A DNA stretch of 48,867 bases. Origin: Barnesiella sp. GTDB lineage: Bacteria > Bacteroidota > Bacteroidia > Bacteroidales > Muribaculaceae. The notes under the pieces are model-generated. The model saw nothing but the letters and a program-made list of their open reading frames with translations, did no database searches and had not been told where the DNA came from. Location of the stretch: the NCBI GenBank assembly GCA_014800945.1, contig JAAVFD010000037.1, positions 1 through 48,867 of the forward strand, in the 5' to 3' direction. Below are positions 24,200-32,953 of the stretch, one piece after another. How positions within the stretch are numbered: position 1 is the first letter of the stretch; each line of letters starts with the position of its first letter. The position numbers were made by a program, and so were the translations under genes.

Positions 24200-26110
24200 A
24201 TGAAAAAACTATTCGCATTTGCTGCTGCTTCGCTAATTGTTTTAAGCGCATCAGCCTACACTGAACGAAACCTTATAGCTTCAAGAGCTAATAAGGCTGA
24301 ATTGAAGGAAATGCTCGTGACGGATCAGAAATGGGTAAACCTTCCGGCTTATTCCGATAGAGCTGCTTGGGATTCACTCTTAGGTGACAATAAGGAGTAT
24401 TATATAAAAAGAGGTGAAAAGGCTCTTTCGCATGACTGGCCGAGAGTAAAGGCTACAGACTACCTTGAATATGAGCGTAGCGGTAACCGTAAGATTATGG
24501 AAGACCCATTGGATGCGAATAATAAGGCTGTTGCGGACCTCCTTCTTGCTGAACTTGCTGAAGGCAAAGGCAGATTTATTGACCAACTTATCAATGGTGT
24601 GTATGCAGCCTCAGAAATGACATCATGGGCATTGAGCGCACACATTCCCGCAATCAAGCCGGGACGTTCCATTCAGCCATACGACAAACCGGTAATTGAC
24701 CTCGTTGCCGGTGACATGGGAAATCTTTATTCATGGGTGTACTATTTCATGCAGCCCGAGTTCGATAAAATCAATCCGGAAATTTCACGCCGTCTGCGTC
24801 ATGAACTCAAAACCAGAGTGCTTGATCCCTATCTGGAGTATGATAAATGGTGGTGGGACGGTAGCCGTAACTATAACGGCAGAATGTTAAACAACTGGAA
24901 TCCATGGTGTCTTAGCAATGTGCTTATGACAGCTATGCTTATGGAGGATGATAAGGATAGATATACCGATATTGTTTATTACACCATGCTCGGTGTTGAC
25001 AAATTCCTTAATTATATAAAAGGTGATGGAGCTTGTGAAGAAGGACCATCTTACTGGGGGCATGCTGCGGGTAAGACTCTCGACTATGTTGATATGCTCT
25101 CGCTCGCTACAGGCGGAAAACTTGATATGAGCGACGAAAAACTCATCAAGGATATGGGTGAGTATATAGCCCGCTCATACGTTGGTGATGGATGGGTAGT
25201 TAACTTTGCCGATGCAAGTGCTCGCGGCGGTGGTGATCCTTATCTTGTTTACCGGTATGGCAAGGCAGTTGATTCGGACCTTCTGAAAAGTTTCGCAGCT
25301 CTAATGCTCAAAGAAGATAAGGCTCCCCAGAACGGACGTGATATTTACCGCACATTCGCTGCGTTTGAAATCGCTCCCGAACTTAAGGAATATAAAGCGG
25401 AGTTCAAACGTCCCGCTTACACATGGTATCCGGAAACCGAATTCTGCTACATTTCCACTCCTCAGAATCTTTTCTTTGCAACAAAAGGTGGATTCAACGA
25501 CGAAAGCCATAACCATAATGATGCCGGAACTTTCTCTGTATGGGCAGATAATTATCCTATCATTATTGATGCCGGAGTGGGAACTTATACGCGCCAGACA
25601 TTCAGTAAGGAGCGGTATTCAATATGGACAATGCAGAGTGGCTGGCACAACCTCCCTGTAATCAACGGTTTTGAACAGCCTCACGGTAGAAAATTCAAAG
25701 CTAAGGATGTTAAGGCTGGTAAAAACAGCATTGAGCTGAATCTTACAGACGCTTATCCTGCTGAGGCCGGTATTAATAACTGGACAAGGGCTTATAATGT
25801 GAAGGGACGCGAAGTGAAGGTTACTGACAAATTTGATATTAAGGAGGTTAATACACCCAATGTGGTTAATTTCCTGAGCTGGGGTGACATTGACGCATCA
25901 AAGCCGGGAGTTGTAAAAATCAATGCTAATGGTCATAAAGCTACCCTTACATATGATGCATCCCGTTTTAATGCAACAGTTACCGATAAGGATCTTCCCG
26001 ATACACGTCTAAGCAATGTATGGGGACCGAAAATCAGCAGAATTTCACTGACTGATAAGAATCCCACCAAAAAAGGTACATATACTTACACTATAAAAGC
26101 TGAAAAATAA
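24200..26110 (+). CDS. Secreted heparinase II/III-family polysaccharide lyase
   Basis: A 636-residue protein with a signal peptide (KLFAFAAASLIVLSASA). The N-terminal 370 residues look like the alpha/alpha-toroid of heparinase-type lyases (ESWxxAHI-like helices, a KWWWDGSRNYNGRMLNNWN stretch). The C-terminal half is the heparinase II/III beta-sheet domain with the hallmark ESHNHNDAGTF...IIIDAGVGTY. Such enzymes break uronic-acid polysaccharides by beta-elimination, leaving a 4,5-unsaturated uronate at the new end, the substrate of the GH88 enzyme encoded next. Which glycan is cut (heparan/heparin, chondroitin, hyaluronan or another) cannot be told from sequence alone; the sulfatase favours a sulfated one. 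It is first gene of a three-gene operon. Confidence 0.88.
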   Translation: MKKLFAFAAASLIVLSASAYTERNLIASRANKAELKEMLVTDQKWVNLPAYSDRAAWDSLLGDNKEYYIKRGEKALSHDWPRVKATDYLEYERSGNRKIMEDPLDANNKAVADLLLAELAEGKGRFIDQLINGVYAASEMTSWALSAHIPAIKPGRSIQPYDKPVIDLVAGDMGNLYSWVYYFMQPEFDKINPEISRRLRHELKTRVLDPYLEYDKWWWDGSRNYNGRMLNNWNPWCLSNVLMTAMLMEDDKDRYTDIVYYTMLGVDKFLNYIKGDGACEEGPSYWGHAAGKTLDYVDMLSLATGGKLDMSDEKLIKDMGEYIARSYVGDGWVVNFADASARGGGDPYLVYRYGKAVDSDLLKSFAALMLKEDKAPQNGRDIYRTFAAFEIAPELKEYKAEFKRPAYTWYPETEFCYISTPQNLFFATKGGFNDESHNHNDAGTFSVWADNYPIIIDAGVGTYTRQTFSKERYSIWTMQSGWHNLPVINGFEQPHGRKFKAKDVKAGKNSIELNLTDAYPAEAGINNWTRAYNVKGREVKVTDKFDIKEVNTPNVVNFLSWGDIDASKPGVVKINANGHKATLTYDASRFNATVTDKDLPDTRLSNVWGPKISRISLTDKNPTKKGTYTYTIKAEK

Positions 26111-26128
26111 TCAATAATCACATACTGT

Positions 26129-27355
26129 ATGAAAAATAGTTTTTGGATAAGTGGAATTGCAGCGCTGGTACTTACCGGTTGCGCCAATTCCGGAAAAAAT
26201 GCACAATCGGCGGAGTGGTTTGACGGTGCAGTGAAAAATGCTTCGGAGCAGATGGCTCTCCAGATTGAGGCTATAGAGGCTGACACTTCTTCAAAGGTGC
26301 TTAATCCGGTGACTGTTAAGCGTAACAGATTCAGCACATCTTACTGTGGATATGCAGATTGGCGCAGCGGATTCTTCCCCGGTTCCGTATGGTATTTATA
26401 CGAACTCACCGGAGATTCTACCCTTGTACCTCTTGCAGAGAAATATACCGAAGCTATTGCTGAGGCTCAGCATCTTACAAGTCATCATGATATAGGTTTC
26501 ATCATCAACTGTTCATATGGGAACGGAAGACGTTTTGTAAAGAAAGCAGAATATGATTCAGTTCTTGTAACAGCAGCCAAGAGCCTTTGCACCCGTTATC
26601 GCCCCGGTGCAGGTATAATCCAGAGCTGGAACACAAGCCCCGGTTCATGGCAAGCGAGCAAAGGATGGACATGTCCTGTCATCATTGATAATATGATGAA
26701 TCTTGAGCTTCTTTTCGAGGCTACCAAAATCAGCGGTGACTCAACTTTCTATAACGTTGCTGTCAATCATGCCAATACAACTATGAAAGAACACTTCCGT
26801 CCTGATGGAAGCTGCTACCATGTTATCGATTACAATCCCGAGACCGGTGAAGTGCTTCACCGTATGACCGGTCAAGGTTATGCCGATGAGTCATCATGGG
26901 CTCGCGGACAGGCTTGGGCTATTTACGGTTACACAATGTGCTACCGTGAAACCGGTGACAAGCGATATCTCGATCAGGCTGTCAAGACATTTGATTTCAT
27001 GCGCAATCACAAGAACATGCCGGCAGACAAGATTCCTTACTGGGATATGGATGCTCCTGATGTTCCAAACGAACCTCGTGATGCGTCAAGCGCTGCTATT
27101 ATCGCTTCAGCACTTTATGAACTGTCCGGTTATCCTGTAGAAAATCCCCGGTCATATAAGGAATATGCCGATGAAATCATGGCATCTCTCGCATCTGACG
27201 AATATACAGCTAAACCCGGTGAGAACGGAAGATTTATACTTAAACACTCTACCGGTTCAATTCCCCACAACAGCGAGATTGATGTGCCTCTGAATTATGC
27301 GGACTATTATTTCCTCGAAGCGCTAAAGCGGAAACGCGATATTGAGAACAACTGA
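26129..27355 (+). CDS. GH88 unsaturated glucuronyl hydrolase, lipoprotein
   Basis: A 408-residue enzyme that removes the unsaturated uronic acid from the non-reducing end of lyase products; the released sugar rearranges to 5-keto-4-deoxyuronate. The signal peptide ends in a lipobox VLTGC (C18), so it is membrane-anchored, facing the periplasm or the surface. The two GH88 aspartates are visible: D121 in SHHDIGF and D187 in PVIIDNMMN. The conserved ARGQAWAIYGY motif of the (alpha/alpha)6 barrel is also present. It starts 18 bp after the lyase gene and 15 bp before the DUF2264 gene. GH88 activity in this compartment provides the substrate for the apparently secreted KduI. Confidence 0.93.
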   Translation: MKNSFWISGIAALVLTGCANSGKNAQSAEWFDGAVKNASEQMALQIEAIEADTSSKVLNPVTVKRNRFSTSYCGYADWRSGFFPGSVWYLYELTGDSTLVPLAEKYTEAIAEAQHLTSHHDIGFIINCSYGNGRRFVKKAEYDSVLVTAAKSLCTRYRPGAGIIQSWNTSPGSWQASKGWTCPVIIDNMMNLELLFEATKISGDSTFYNVAVNHANTTMKEHFRPDGSCYHVIDYNPETGEVLHRMTGQGYADESSWARGQAWAIYGYTMCYRETGDKRYLDQAVKTFDFMRNHKNMPADKIPYWDMDAPDVPNEPRDASSAAIIASALYELSGYPVENPRSYKEYADEIMASLASDEYTAKPGENGRFILKHSTGSIPHNSEIDVPLNYADYYFLEALKRKRDIENN

Positions 27356-27370
27356 TAATTTATTGTGGTT

Positions 27371-28624
27371 ATGAAAAAACTGATTTTAGCTACACTTCTC
27401 GTATCTGTTTCTCTTGTCGGTTTCGCTGCTAAGAAAAAGAAGGCTCCGGAAAAAACCGACCGAGAGAAATGGGTGGAGGTATGCTACAATATAGCCGCAC
27501 CGGTTCTTGAGAATATGAGTCGAGGTGAGCTCCAGAAAAATATGGAGCTTGAACTGAGTCCGAACTGGGATGGACGCGACCCGAAAGTTTCATATATGGA
27601 GTGTTTCGGACGCCTGATGGCAGGTATTACTCCCTGGTTGGCACTGCCTGATGATGACACGGAAGAGGGCGCGAAGCGTAAACAATTGCGCGAGTGGGCA
27701 CTTGCGGCATATAAAAATGCGGTTGATCCCGAAAGCCCCGACTGTTTACTCTGGGGTGGCTCACACCCTCAGCCGCTTGTTGATGCCGCTTATGTGGCTG
27801 AAAGTTTTCTCCGTGCGCCAGAGGCAACTTGGCAGCAACTTGACAGTGTGACACAGCGCCGGTACCTTGACTGCTTCAAAGGTATGCGCAAGCATCGTCC
27901 CGCTTACAATAACTGGTTGCTTTTCCGTGGATTAATAGAGGCTTTTATTCTTATGGCTGAACCGGAAAGCGCTGATAATTTCATATTTACCACAGTAGGT
28001 CGTAAGATTGATGAGTGGTATCTTGGCGATGGAATGTACGGTGACGGACCGGAACTGGCTCTGGATAATTACAATTCATACGTTATTCACCCTATGTACA
28101 TTGAAATGCTTGAAACAGTGGAGCAGAATCCCACTCCGAGCAACAGATGGGTAGGTAATATTAAATCGGAGCTGGCAGTAAAAAGAATGCAACGTTACAA
28201 TCAGTTTATCGAACGTCTCATTTCTCCTGAAGGCACTTATCCGGCATTCGGCAGATCTGTGGTGTATCGTCTCGGAGCTTTCCAGACACTTGCTATGGCT
28301 GCATGGAAGTATGGTATGCCTAAGGGGCTGACAAACGGGTCAGTACGTTCTGCTCTTACCGCCGTTATGGAAAATATGTTCAATGTGCCCGGTAATTTTA
28401 CCCCCAACGGTTATCTTGCCCTTGGGTTTGTAGGTCATCAGCCGGAATTGAGCAATAGCTATACAAATAACGGTAGCTTGTACATCACATCTACTATGTT
28501 TCTTCCTTTAGGCTTACCTGCAGATCATCCGTTCTGGACTGACCCCGCAGAGCCTTGGACACAGAAACGAGCATGGACAGGAGGTACAATTCCTATTGAC
28601 GGACATGTGTCATTGAAAAAGTAA
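27371..28624 (+). CDS. Secreted DUF2264-domain protein
   Basis: A 417-residue protein with a signal peptide (KLILATLLVSVSLVGFAA) and a domain matching DUF2264: SYMECFGRLMAGITPWLAL near the start, then HRPAYNNWLLFRGLIEAF, GDGMYGDGPELALDNYNSYVIHPM and RSVVYRLGAFQTLAMAAW. The many paired helices suggest an (alpha/alpha) barrel like GH88, GH105 and toroid lyases. The function is not established; the position after a lyase and a GH88 makes a glycoside hydrolase or lyase role on the same glycan likely, but that is inference. The ATG at 27371 is preferred over the GTG at 27365. It is last in its operon, convergent with the regulator gene. Confidence 0.82.
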   Translation: MKKLILATLLVSVSLVGFAAKKKKAPEKTDREKWVEVCYNIAAPVLENMSRGELQKNMELELSPNWDGRDPKVSYMECFGRLMAGITPWLALPDDDTEEGAKRKQLREWALAAYKNAVDPESPDCLLWGGSHPQPLVDAAYVAESFLRAPEATWQQLDSVTQRRYLDCFKGMRKHRPAYNNWLLFRGLIEAFILMAEPESADNFIFTTVGRKIDEWYLGDGMYGDGPELALDNYNSYVIHPMYIEMLETVEQNPTPSNRWVGNIKSELAVKRMQRYNQFIERLISPEGTYPAFGRSVVYRLGAFQTLAMAAWKYGMPKGLTNGSVRSALTAVMENMFNVPGNFTPNGYLALGFVGHQPELSNSYTNNGSLYITSTMFLPLGLPADHPFWTDPAEPWTQKRAWTGGTIPIDGHVSLKK

Positions 28625-28672
28625 ATAATAGGTTAAGATATAAATTAGGTTTTATAGTTAGATTAAGGTTTA

Positions 28673-31600
28673 TCATTCTCCGATGGGTTCAGAATCGGTA
28701 GTGCCTTTACGATAGGCGAGCGGTGAAACACCGAATTGTTTTCTGAAACAACGGCTGAAATAGATAGGGGTAGCAAACCCGGATTTATCAGCAACATCGG
28801 CAATACTAAGATGCGGCTGCGCTGTTAGAAGCGCGGCCGCATATTTTAAGCGGTAGTTGAGAATGAATGAGTTAGGAGTCATTCCTGTGAGAGTCTTGAA
28901 TTTGTTAAAGAACAGCGAGCGAGACACTCCCACCTCCCGGCAAAGAGCAGGTATATCAAACTCAAGGTCATCGATATGCTTTTCAATTGCCTCAGTGGTT
29001 CGTTTAAGCAGGTCGCGGTCCATTGGATTGACGATTGACATATCAACCTCAGCGATAGGCTGTTTTTCAAATTGTTTTCTCAATATTCTTCGCAGACGCA
29101 ACAGATTATCCACACGAGCCAGCAAAAGTGTTGATTCAAATGGCTTGGTCACATAGTCATCGGCATTGGTGTTAAGTCCTTCAAGTTTAGACTCAGATGC
29201 ACTCAGAGCTGTGAGCAGAATCACCGGAATATGACATAGGTCTATATCCGCTTTTATAATCCTGCACATATCTGTACCGCTCATTTTCGGCATCATGACA
29301 TCGGATATAATTATATCGGGAGTAAGTTCTCTTGTCTTGGTCAGTCCGTCTTCTCCGTTGTCTGCTTCCGCTATTCGGAAATATGAAGAGAAGAATTCAA
29401 CAAGATTTTTTCTCAGCTCCTCATTATCCTCCACAATAAGAAGAAGAGGTCTGTCAGAGTTGTTATCTTCATCTGTTTCAGCATTATCGTTTGGCTCGTT
29501 TTCCCCGTGAGTAGCTGTTGTGTTTACAGTGCTTTCTTCCGGTGATTCGTCAGTCAATAATGAACGGGTGTCAAACACAACGTTGTTGTCTCCTGAGAAA
29601 TCATCAAGATTTGCCGGAATGACAACGCAGAACACAGAGCCCTCACCCTCACGGCTCTCAACACTTATAGCCCCGTGGTGTTTATCCACAATAGATTTTG
29701 CAAATGCAAGACCAATTCCGGTGCTGTGGTAATCAACACTGAGATTTTTCTGCTCGTCTGCCGTACCGTTATAGAACCGGTCAAAAATGAACGGCAAATC
29801 TTTTTGAGCTATTCCGCGACCGTTATCCTTCACTTCAAAAACAACCTCACCGTTATCATCAGTTTTAACAAGACATGAAATGATGCCGTTGTCCGTTGTG
29901 TATTTGAAGGCATTTGACAAAAGATTGACAAGCACACGATTTAACAGTGCGGGGTCAAACGCACCGATAACATCTGAATCGGGTGTGTTTATTGAAAATG
30001 AAATGCCTCGTCTTTCAGCATAGTCGCAGAAAGGAGTAGCTGTTTCAAGCAAAAATTCATTTGCGTTATGAAGCCCAATGCGCAGAACCTGCTGATTTTG
30101 CTGTAATTTCCTGAATTCCAGTAGCTGAGTAACAAGATGGCTCATCTGCTCGGAATGTGTGCGCACACGCAGCAGGCTCTCTGTTAGTTTGGGATGACGC
30201 TTATATCTTGAAATCAGATTATCTACGTAGCTAATAATCAGGGTGAGCGGCGTTTGGAATTCATGGCTGATGTTTGTGAAGAAAACAAAACGTTCCTGAT
30301 TGAGTTTTTCAATCTGGGCTCTTTCAGTCTTCTCTTTTTTAAGCGAAATGTTGAGCTTGTGTGCCACCAGATTTTTATGAATGATAAACCAAGCTATGGC
30401 AATAACTATTGCCGAGTAAATCAACCATGCCCACCACGACCTGTACCATGGTGCAGGCACTATTACATTGAGCGATATTTCTTTTCCGTTGGCTAATCTT
30501 GCCCTTAATTTGTAAGATCCGATGGGTAGATTCTTATATTTCACCTCATTGTTTGTTGCCGTCTGCCATTGGGAATCCATACCATCCAAACGGTATTCTA
30601 TACTGTGGGTGCCTGTGGTTGCAAGATAATCGCTTACACCTATAATAATAGAGAACCCGTTATTATCGCTGGGTAATTTAATCTGTTTGGAATAGGGGAG
30701 AGCCTGTTCCATTATTCCGGAACCGTCCTCAGGATTTATATCCTTGTTCTGCATAATCAGTTTTGAGAAATATATCCCGGGAGACATATCGGCAGTGCCG
30801 GAACCTTCGAAATCTGATCGGTTGAGCCGGGTTATTCCTTTGGTGCTACCCACAAGAATGTCATCACCGATTCTTAAAAGAGCGCACTCATTAATTATAT
30901 ACGATTCAGGGAAGAAATCTGAAAAGCTGACACTCTGCACCGAATTGTCATAAAGATTGAGCTTTACTACATTTGCACCGGTAGTAAAATAAACATCGGA
31001 ACCGGGTCCGGCACTTACCGCATAACAATAATCATCAGGCAGTTTGCTGTTAATTGTGTTGAAGTGATGAACTTCGTCAGAATCATAGGGAAAATAAAGC
31101 AATCCGTTGCCAAGGGTTGACATCAGAATACCTCTGTCGGTAGTGCATAGGTGAGACGGTACAATCTTGAAATCGGCATCATATATTTTTGACAGAGAAG
31201 GTTTATCTGATGTTGGAGCGGTGATTTTGTAAAGATTGTGTAAAGTAGGTGAGCTGCAATATATGTTACCCTCCTTGTCAAAATCAAAAAATGTAGGCTT
31301 GATATTTGATTTCACAGCTTTGATTTCACCGGTTGACAAGTTCATCCATGACAATCCTGTTCGTGACGCAATGAAGAGTTTGCCGTCATGAATCTTCAGT
31401 TGATGAATCACATTCCCGGGAATAGACTGATAGCCGGGCACATCAATGAGATTCGTCATAGCCTTCCGGCCGAGATCGTATATGGAAAGTCCGCCAAGGT
31501 GGGTGCCTATAAACAGTCGGTTGGACTCTTTATCATATTCAATACTTCTTACATTGTTTTGCCGGAGAGTATTGGCGCTGTTTCCGCTATAAAGGTGGGT

Positions 31601-32749
31601 AGTCATATTCCAGTTCGCATCAAGACATCCAACACCCGCACCGTCTGTGGCGAACCAAAGATTGCCATCTTTGTCCACCACCATATCCTTTACAAAAGAG
31701 TTTGACAGATTCTCCTGACCGAATCCGTAGTAGTCAAAATTCAGGTATTTGTCGTTTTCAGGGTAAAAATAGTTAACCCCTCCATAATATGTTCCAACCC
31801 AAAGGTTGCCTTTTCTATCACGATACATCCCAAACACCGAAGAGTGAGTGAGACCTCCAATATTCATAGGTATTTTGATATGACGAGTATCACCTGTGGA
31901 AGGACTATAGCAGAATAGTCCGTTGAAAGAACCATACCAGATGTTTCCCCTATGATCCTCGATGGCGTGGCGGCATTGAGCTGCTCCCATTACCCCTTCA
32001 GGAGCGTATGGCACCGATACCAGTTTGGGAGTTGAATCTCCGCTGCCATACCTGTAAAGACCTTTGTTAAGTGAGGTAATCCATAGGGTGCCGTCTTTAG
32101 CGATAAGTGATGAATAAACATCAGTTCCCGGCAGTAAAACCGAATGCTTGCCGGTGTTTCGGTTGAAAACATGGAGTCCGTTTTCTGTGGAAATATAGAA
32201 ATTGGTGTTGTCAACCGACAGATGTGTCAGTGATTTGGTATTTGGAATAGTGAGTGCGAATTGGGCTTCGTCAGTATTCGTCTTTTTAACAAAGAGTGAA
32301 TCACCGGCAGCAAATACAATCTCGCCATTGTTAGCCGCGAGTGCCGTAATATTATCATGCTGATAAGGGTGACTGAAAACTCCGGTGCGGATGTCATACT
32401 TAACCAAATCATGATCAATATGGATAAAAACATTGTCGTTTGAATCGCTGACTATGGAGCTAACCTCATTCCCAATCCATAACTTCTCTCCCTCCGAGCC
32501 GGATGGCACCCATCCTTTGTATGCCGTTATCCTGCTTCCGTCATATATATTGATGCCCTCTCTTGTACCGAGCCAGATACGACCCAACGGGTCCTGGGAT
32601 ATTGCCATGACGGATGGCTGACTCAAACCGTCTCCGATAGTCAGATGCCTAAAATATTCAGCTTTAGCCGAAACAGGGGTAAAAAGAATGGTAATTATAA
32701 CCGCTATATATATATATATATATAGTTGAATTTGGCGGATTTTATGCAT
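28673..32749 (-). CDS. Hybrid two-component system sensor/regulator (HTCS)
   Basis: A 1358-residue single-protein signalling system that senses a glycan fragment in the periplasm and activates the locus. In order: a signal peptide (residues 1-29), about 14 beta-propeller repeats of the reg_prop type (for example RIWLGTREGINIYDG, NLWVGTYYGGVNYF) to about 700, a Y_Y_Y domain (SIEYRLDGMDSQWQTA...), one membrane helix (WWAWLIYSAIVIAIAWFII, near 780), HisKA with its histidine in FTNISHEFQTPL, HATPase (NLLSNAFKYTTDNG), a receiver (LLIVEDNEE; phospho-Asp in IIISDVMMPKMSG) and a C-terminal AraC-type helix-turn-helix. All key residues are present. The ATG at 32749 is chosen over a TTG at 32806. A (TA)10 run lies in the signal-peptide codons. 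A -7-like TATTTTTG is at 32787-32794. Confidence 0.95.
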   Translation of the reverse strand: MHKIRQIQLYIYIYIAVIITILFTPVSAKAEYFRHLTIGDGLSQPSVMAISQDPLGRIWLGTREGINIYDGSRITAYKGWVPSGSEGEKLWIGNEVSSIVSDSNDNVFIHIDHDLVKYDIRTGVFSHPYQHDNITALAANNGEIVFAAGDSLFVKKTNTDEAQFALTIPNTKSLTHLSVDNTNFYISTENGLHVFNRNTGKHSVLLPGTDVYSSLIAKDGTLWITSLNKGLYRYGSGDSTPKLVSVPYAPEGVMGAAQCRHAIEDHRGNIWYGSFNGLFCYSPSTGDTRHIKIPMNIGGLTHSSVFGMYRDRKGNLWVGTYYGGVNYFYPENDKYLNFDYYGFGQENLSNSFVKDMVVDKDGNLWFATDGAGVGCLDANWNMTTHLYSGNSANTLRQNNVRSIEYDKESNRLFIGTHLGGLSIYDLGRKAMTNLIDVPGYQSIPGNVIHQLKIHDGKLFIASRTGLSWMNLSTGEIKAVKSNIKPTFFDFDKEGNIYCSSPTLHNLYKITAPTSDKPSLSKIYDADFKIVPSHLCTTDRGILMSTLGNGLLYFPYDSDEVHHFNTINSKLPDDYCYAVSAGPGSDVYFTTGANVVKLNLYDNSVQSVSFSDFFPESYIINECALLRIGDDILVGSTKGITRLNRSDFEGSGTADMSPGIYFSKLIMQNKDINPEDGSGIMEQALPYSKQIKLPSDNNGFSIIIGVSDYLATTGTHSIEYRLDGMDSQWQTATNNEVKYKNLPIGSYKLRARLANGKEISLNVIVPAPWYRSWWAWLIYSAIVIAIAWFIIHKNLVAHKLNISLKKEKTERAQIEKLNQERFVFFTNISHEFQTPLTLIISYVDNLISRYKRHPKLTESLLRVRTHSEQMSHLVTQLLEFRKLQQNQQVLRIGLHNANEFLLETATPFCDYAERRGISFSINTPDSDVIGAFDPALLNRVLVNLLSNAFKYTTDNGIISCLVKTDDNGEVVFEVKDNGRGIAQKDLPFIFDRFYNGTADEQKNLSVDYHSTGIGLAFAKSIVDKHHGAISVESREGEGSVFCVVIPANLDDFSGDNNVVFDTRSLLTDESPEESTVNTTATHGENEPNDNAETDEDNNSDRPLLLIVEDNEELRKNLVEFFSSYFRIAEADNGEDGLTKTRELTPDIIISDVMMPKMSGTDMCRIIKADIDLCHIPVILLTALSASESKLEGLNTNADDYVTKPFESTLLLARVDNLLRLRRILRKQFEKQPIAEVDMSIVNPMDRDLLKRTTEAIEKHIDDLEFDIPALCREVGVSRSLFFNKFKTLTGMTPNSFILNYRLKYAAALLTAQPHLSIADVADKSGFATPIYFSRCFRKQFGVSPLAYRKGTTDSEPIGE
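32705..32724. repeat. (TA)10 dinucleotide tract inside the regulator signal peptide
   Basis: Ten uninterrupted TA units encode YIYIYI at about residues 10-15 of the regulator. With nine units the frame meets a stop within about 15 codons; with eleven units the stop TAG arises at once after the tract. Only changes of three units keep the frame. Such tracts are prone to slippage. Confidence 0.9.
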
Positions 32750-32831
32750 ATTTTCATGGATGAATCTAACAGGTGTATTGGCATTGCAAAAATAATAAAA
32801 AATCAATCAAGAAATACCCCGTAATTAATAG

Positions 32832-32889
32832 AGTTGATAAAATTAGAGGGGGTTGTGGACAATTTTATAAAAAGATATGGATAATTTTG
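32832..32889 (+). promoter_or_regulatory. Three 22-bp-spaced direct repeats upstream of the uronate operon (inferred HTCS site)
   Basis: Three 14-bp elements start at 32832 (AGTTGATAAAATTA), 32854 (TGTGGACAATTTTA) and 32876 (TATGGATAATTTTG), each exactly 22 bp (about two helical turns) apart. The last ends 25 nt before the -7 box at 32915. Related pairs occur upstream of susC and of the lyase gene. The common element is near (A/T)GTGGATAATTTTG. Confidence 0.6.
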
Positions 32890-32914
32890 TAGGCTGAAAA
32901 AAGCATTATCAACA

Positions 32915-32922
32915 TACTTTTG
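32915..32922 (+). promoter_or_regulatory. -7 element of the seven-gene uronate operon
   Basis: TACTTTTG matches TAnnTTTG and lies 31 bp before the ATG at 32954. No TTTG exists at the standard 19-20 nt distance upstream; the direct repeats occupy the upstream region, consistent with an activator-dependent promoter. Confidence 0.6.
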
Positions 32923-32953
32923 TAGGGTAAATGCTAATTATTTCACAGAGTTT

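Noticed and set aside
32832-32914. Cluster of 9-mers close to the DnaA box TTATCCACA (TTGTCCACA, TTATCCATA, TTATCAACA), suggesting an origin.
   Set aside because: None is a perfect box, and three of the elements fit better as 14-bp direct repeats with a 22-bp period that recur at two other promoters of the same locus.
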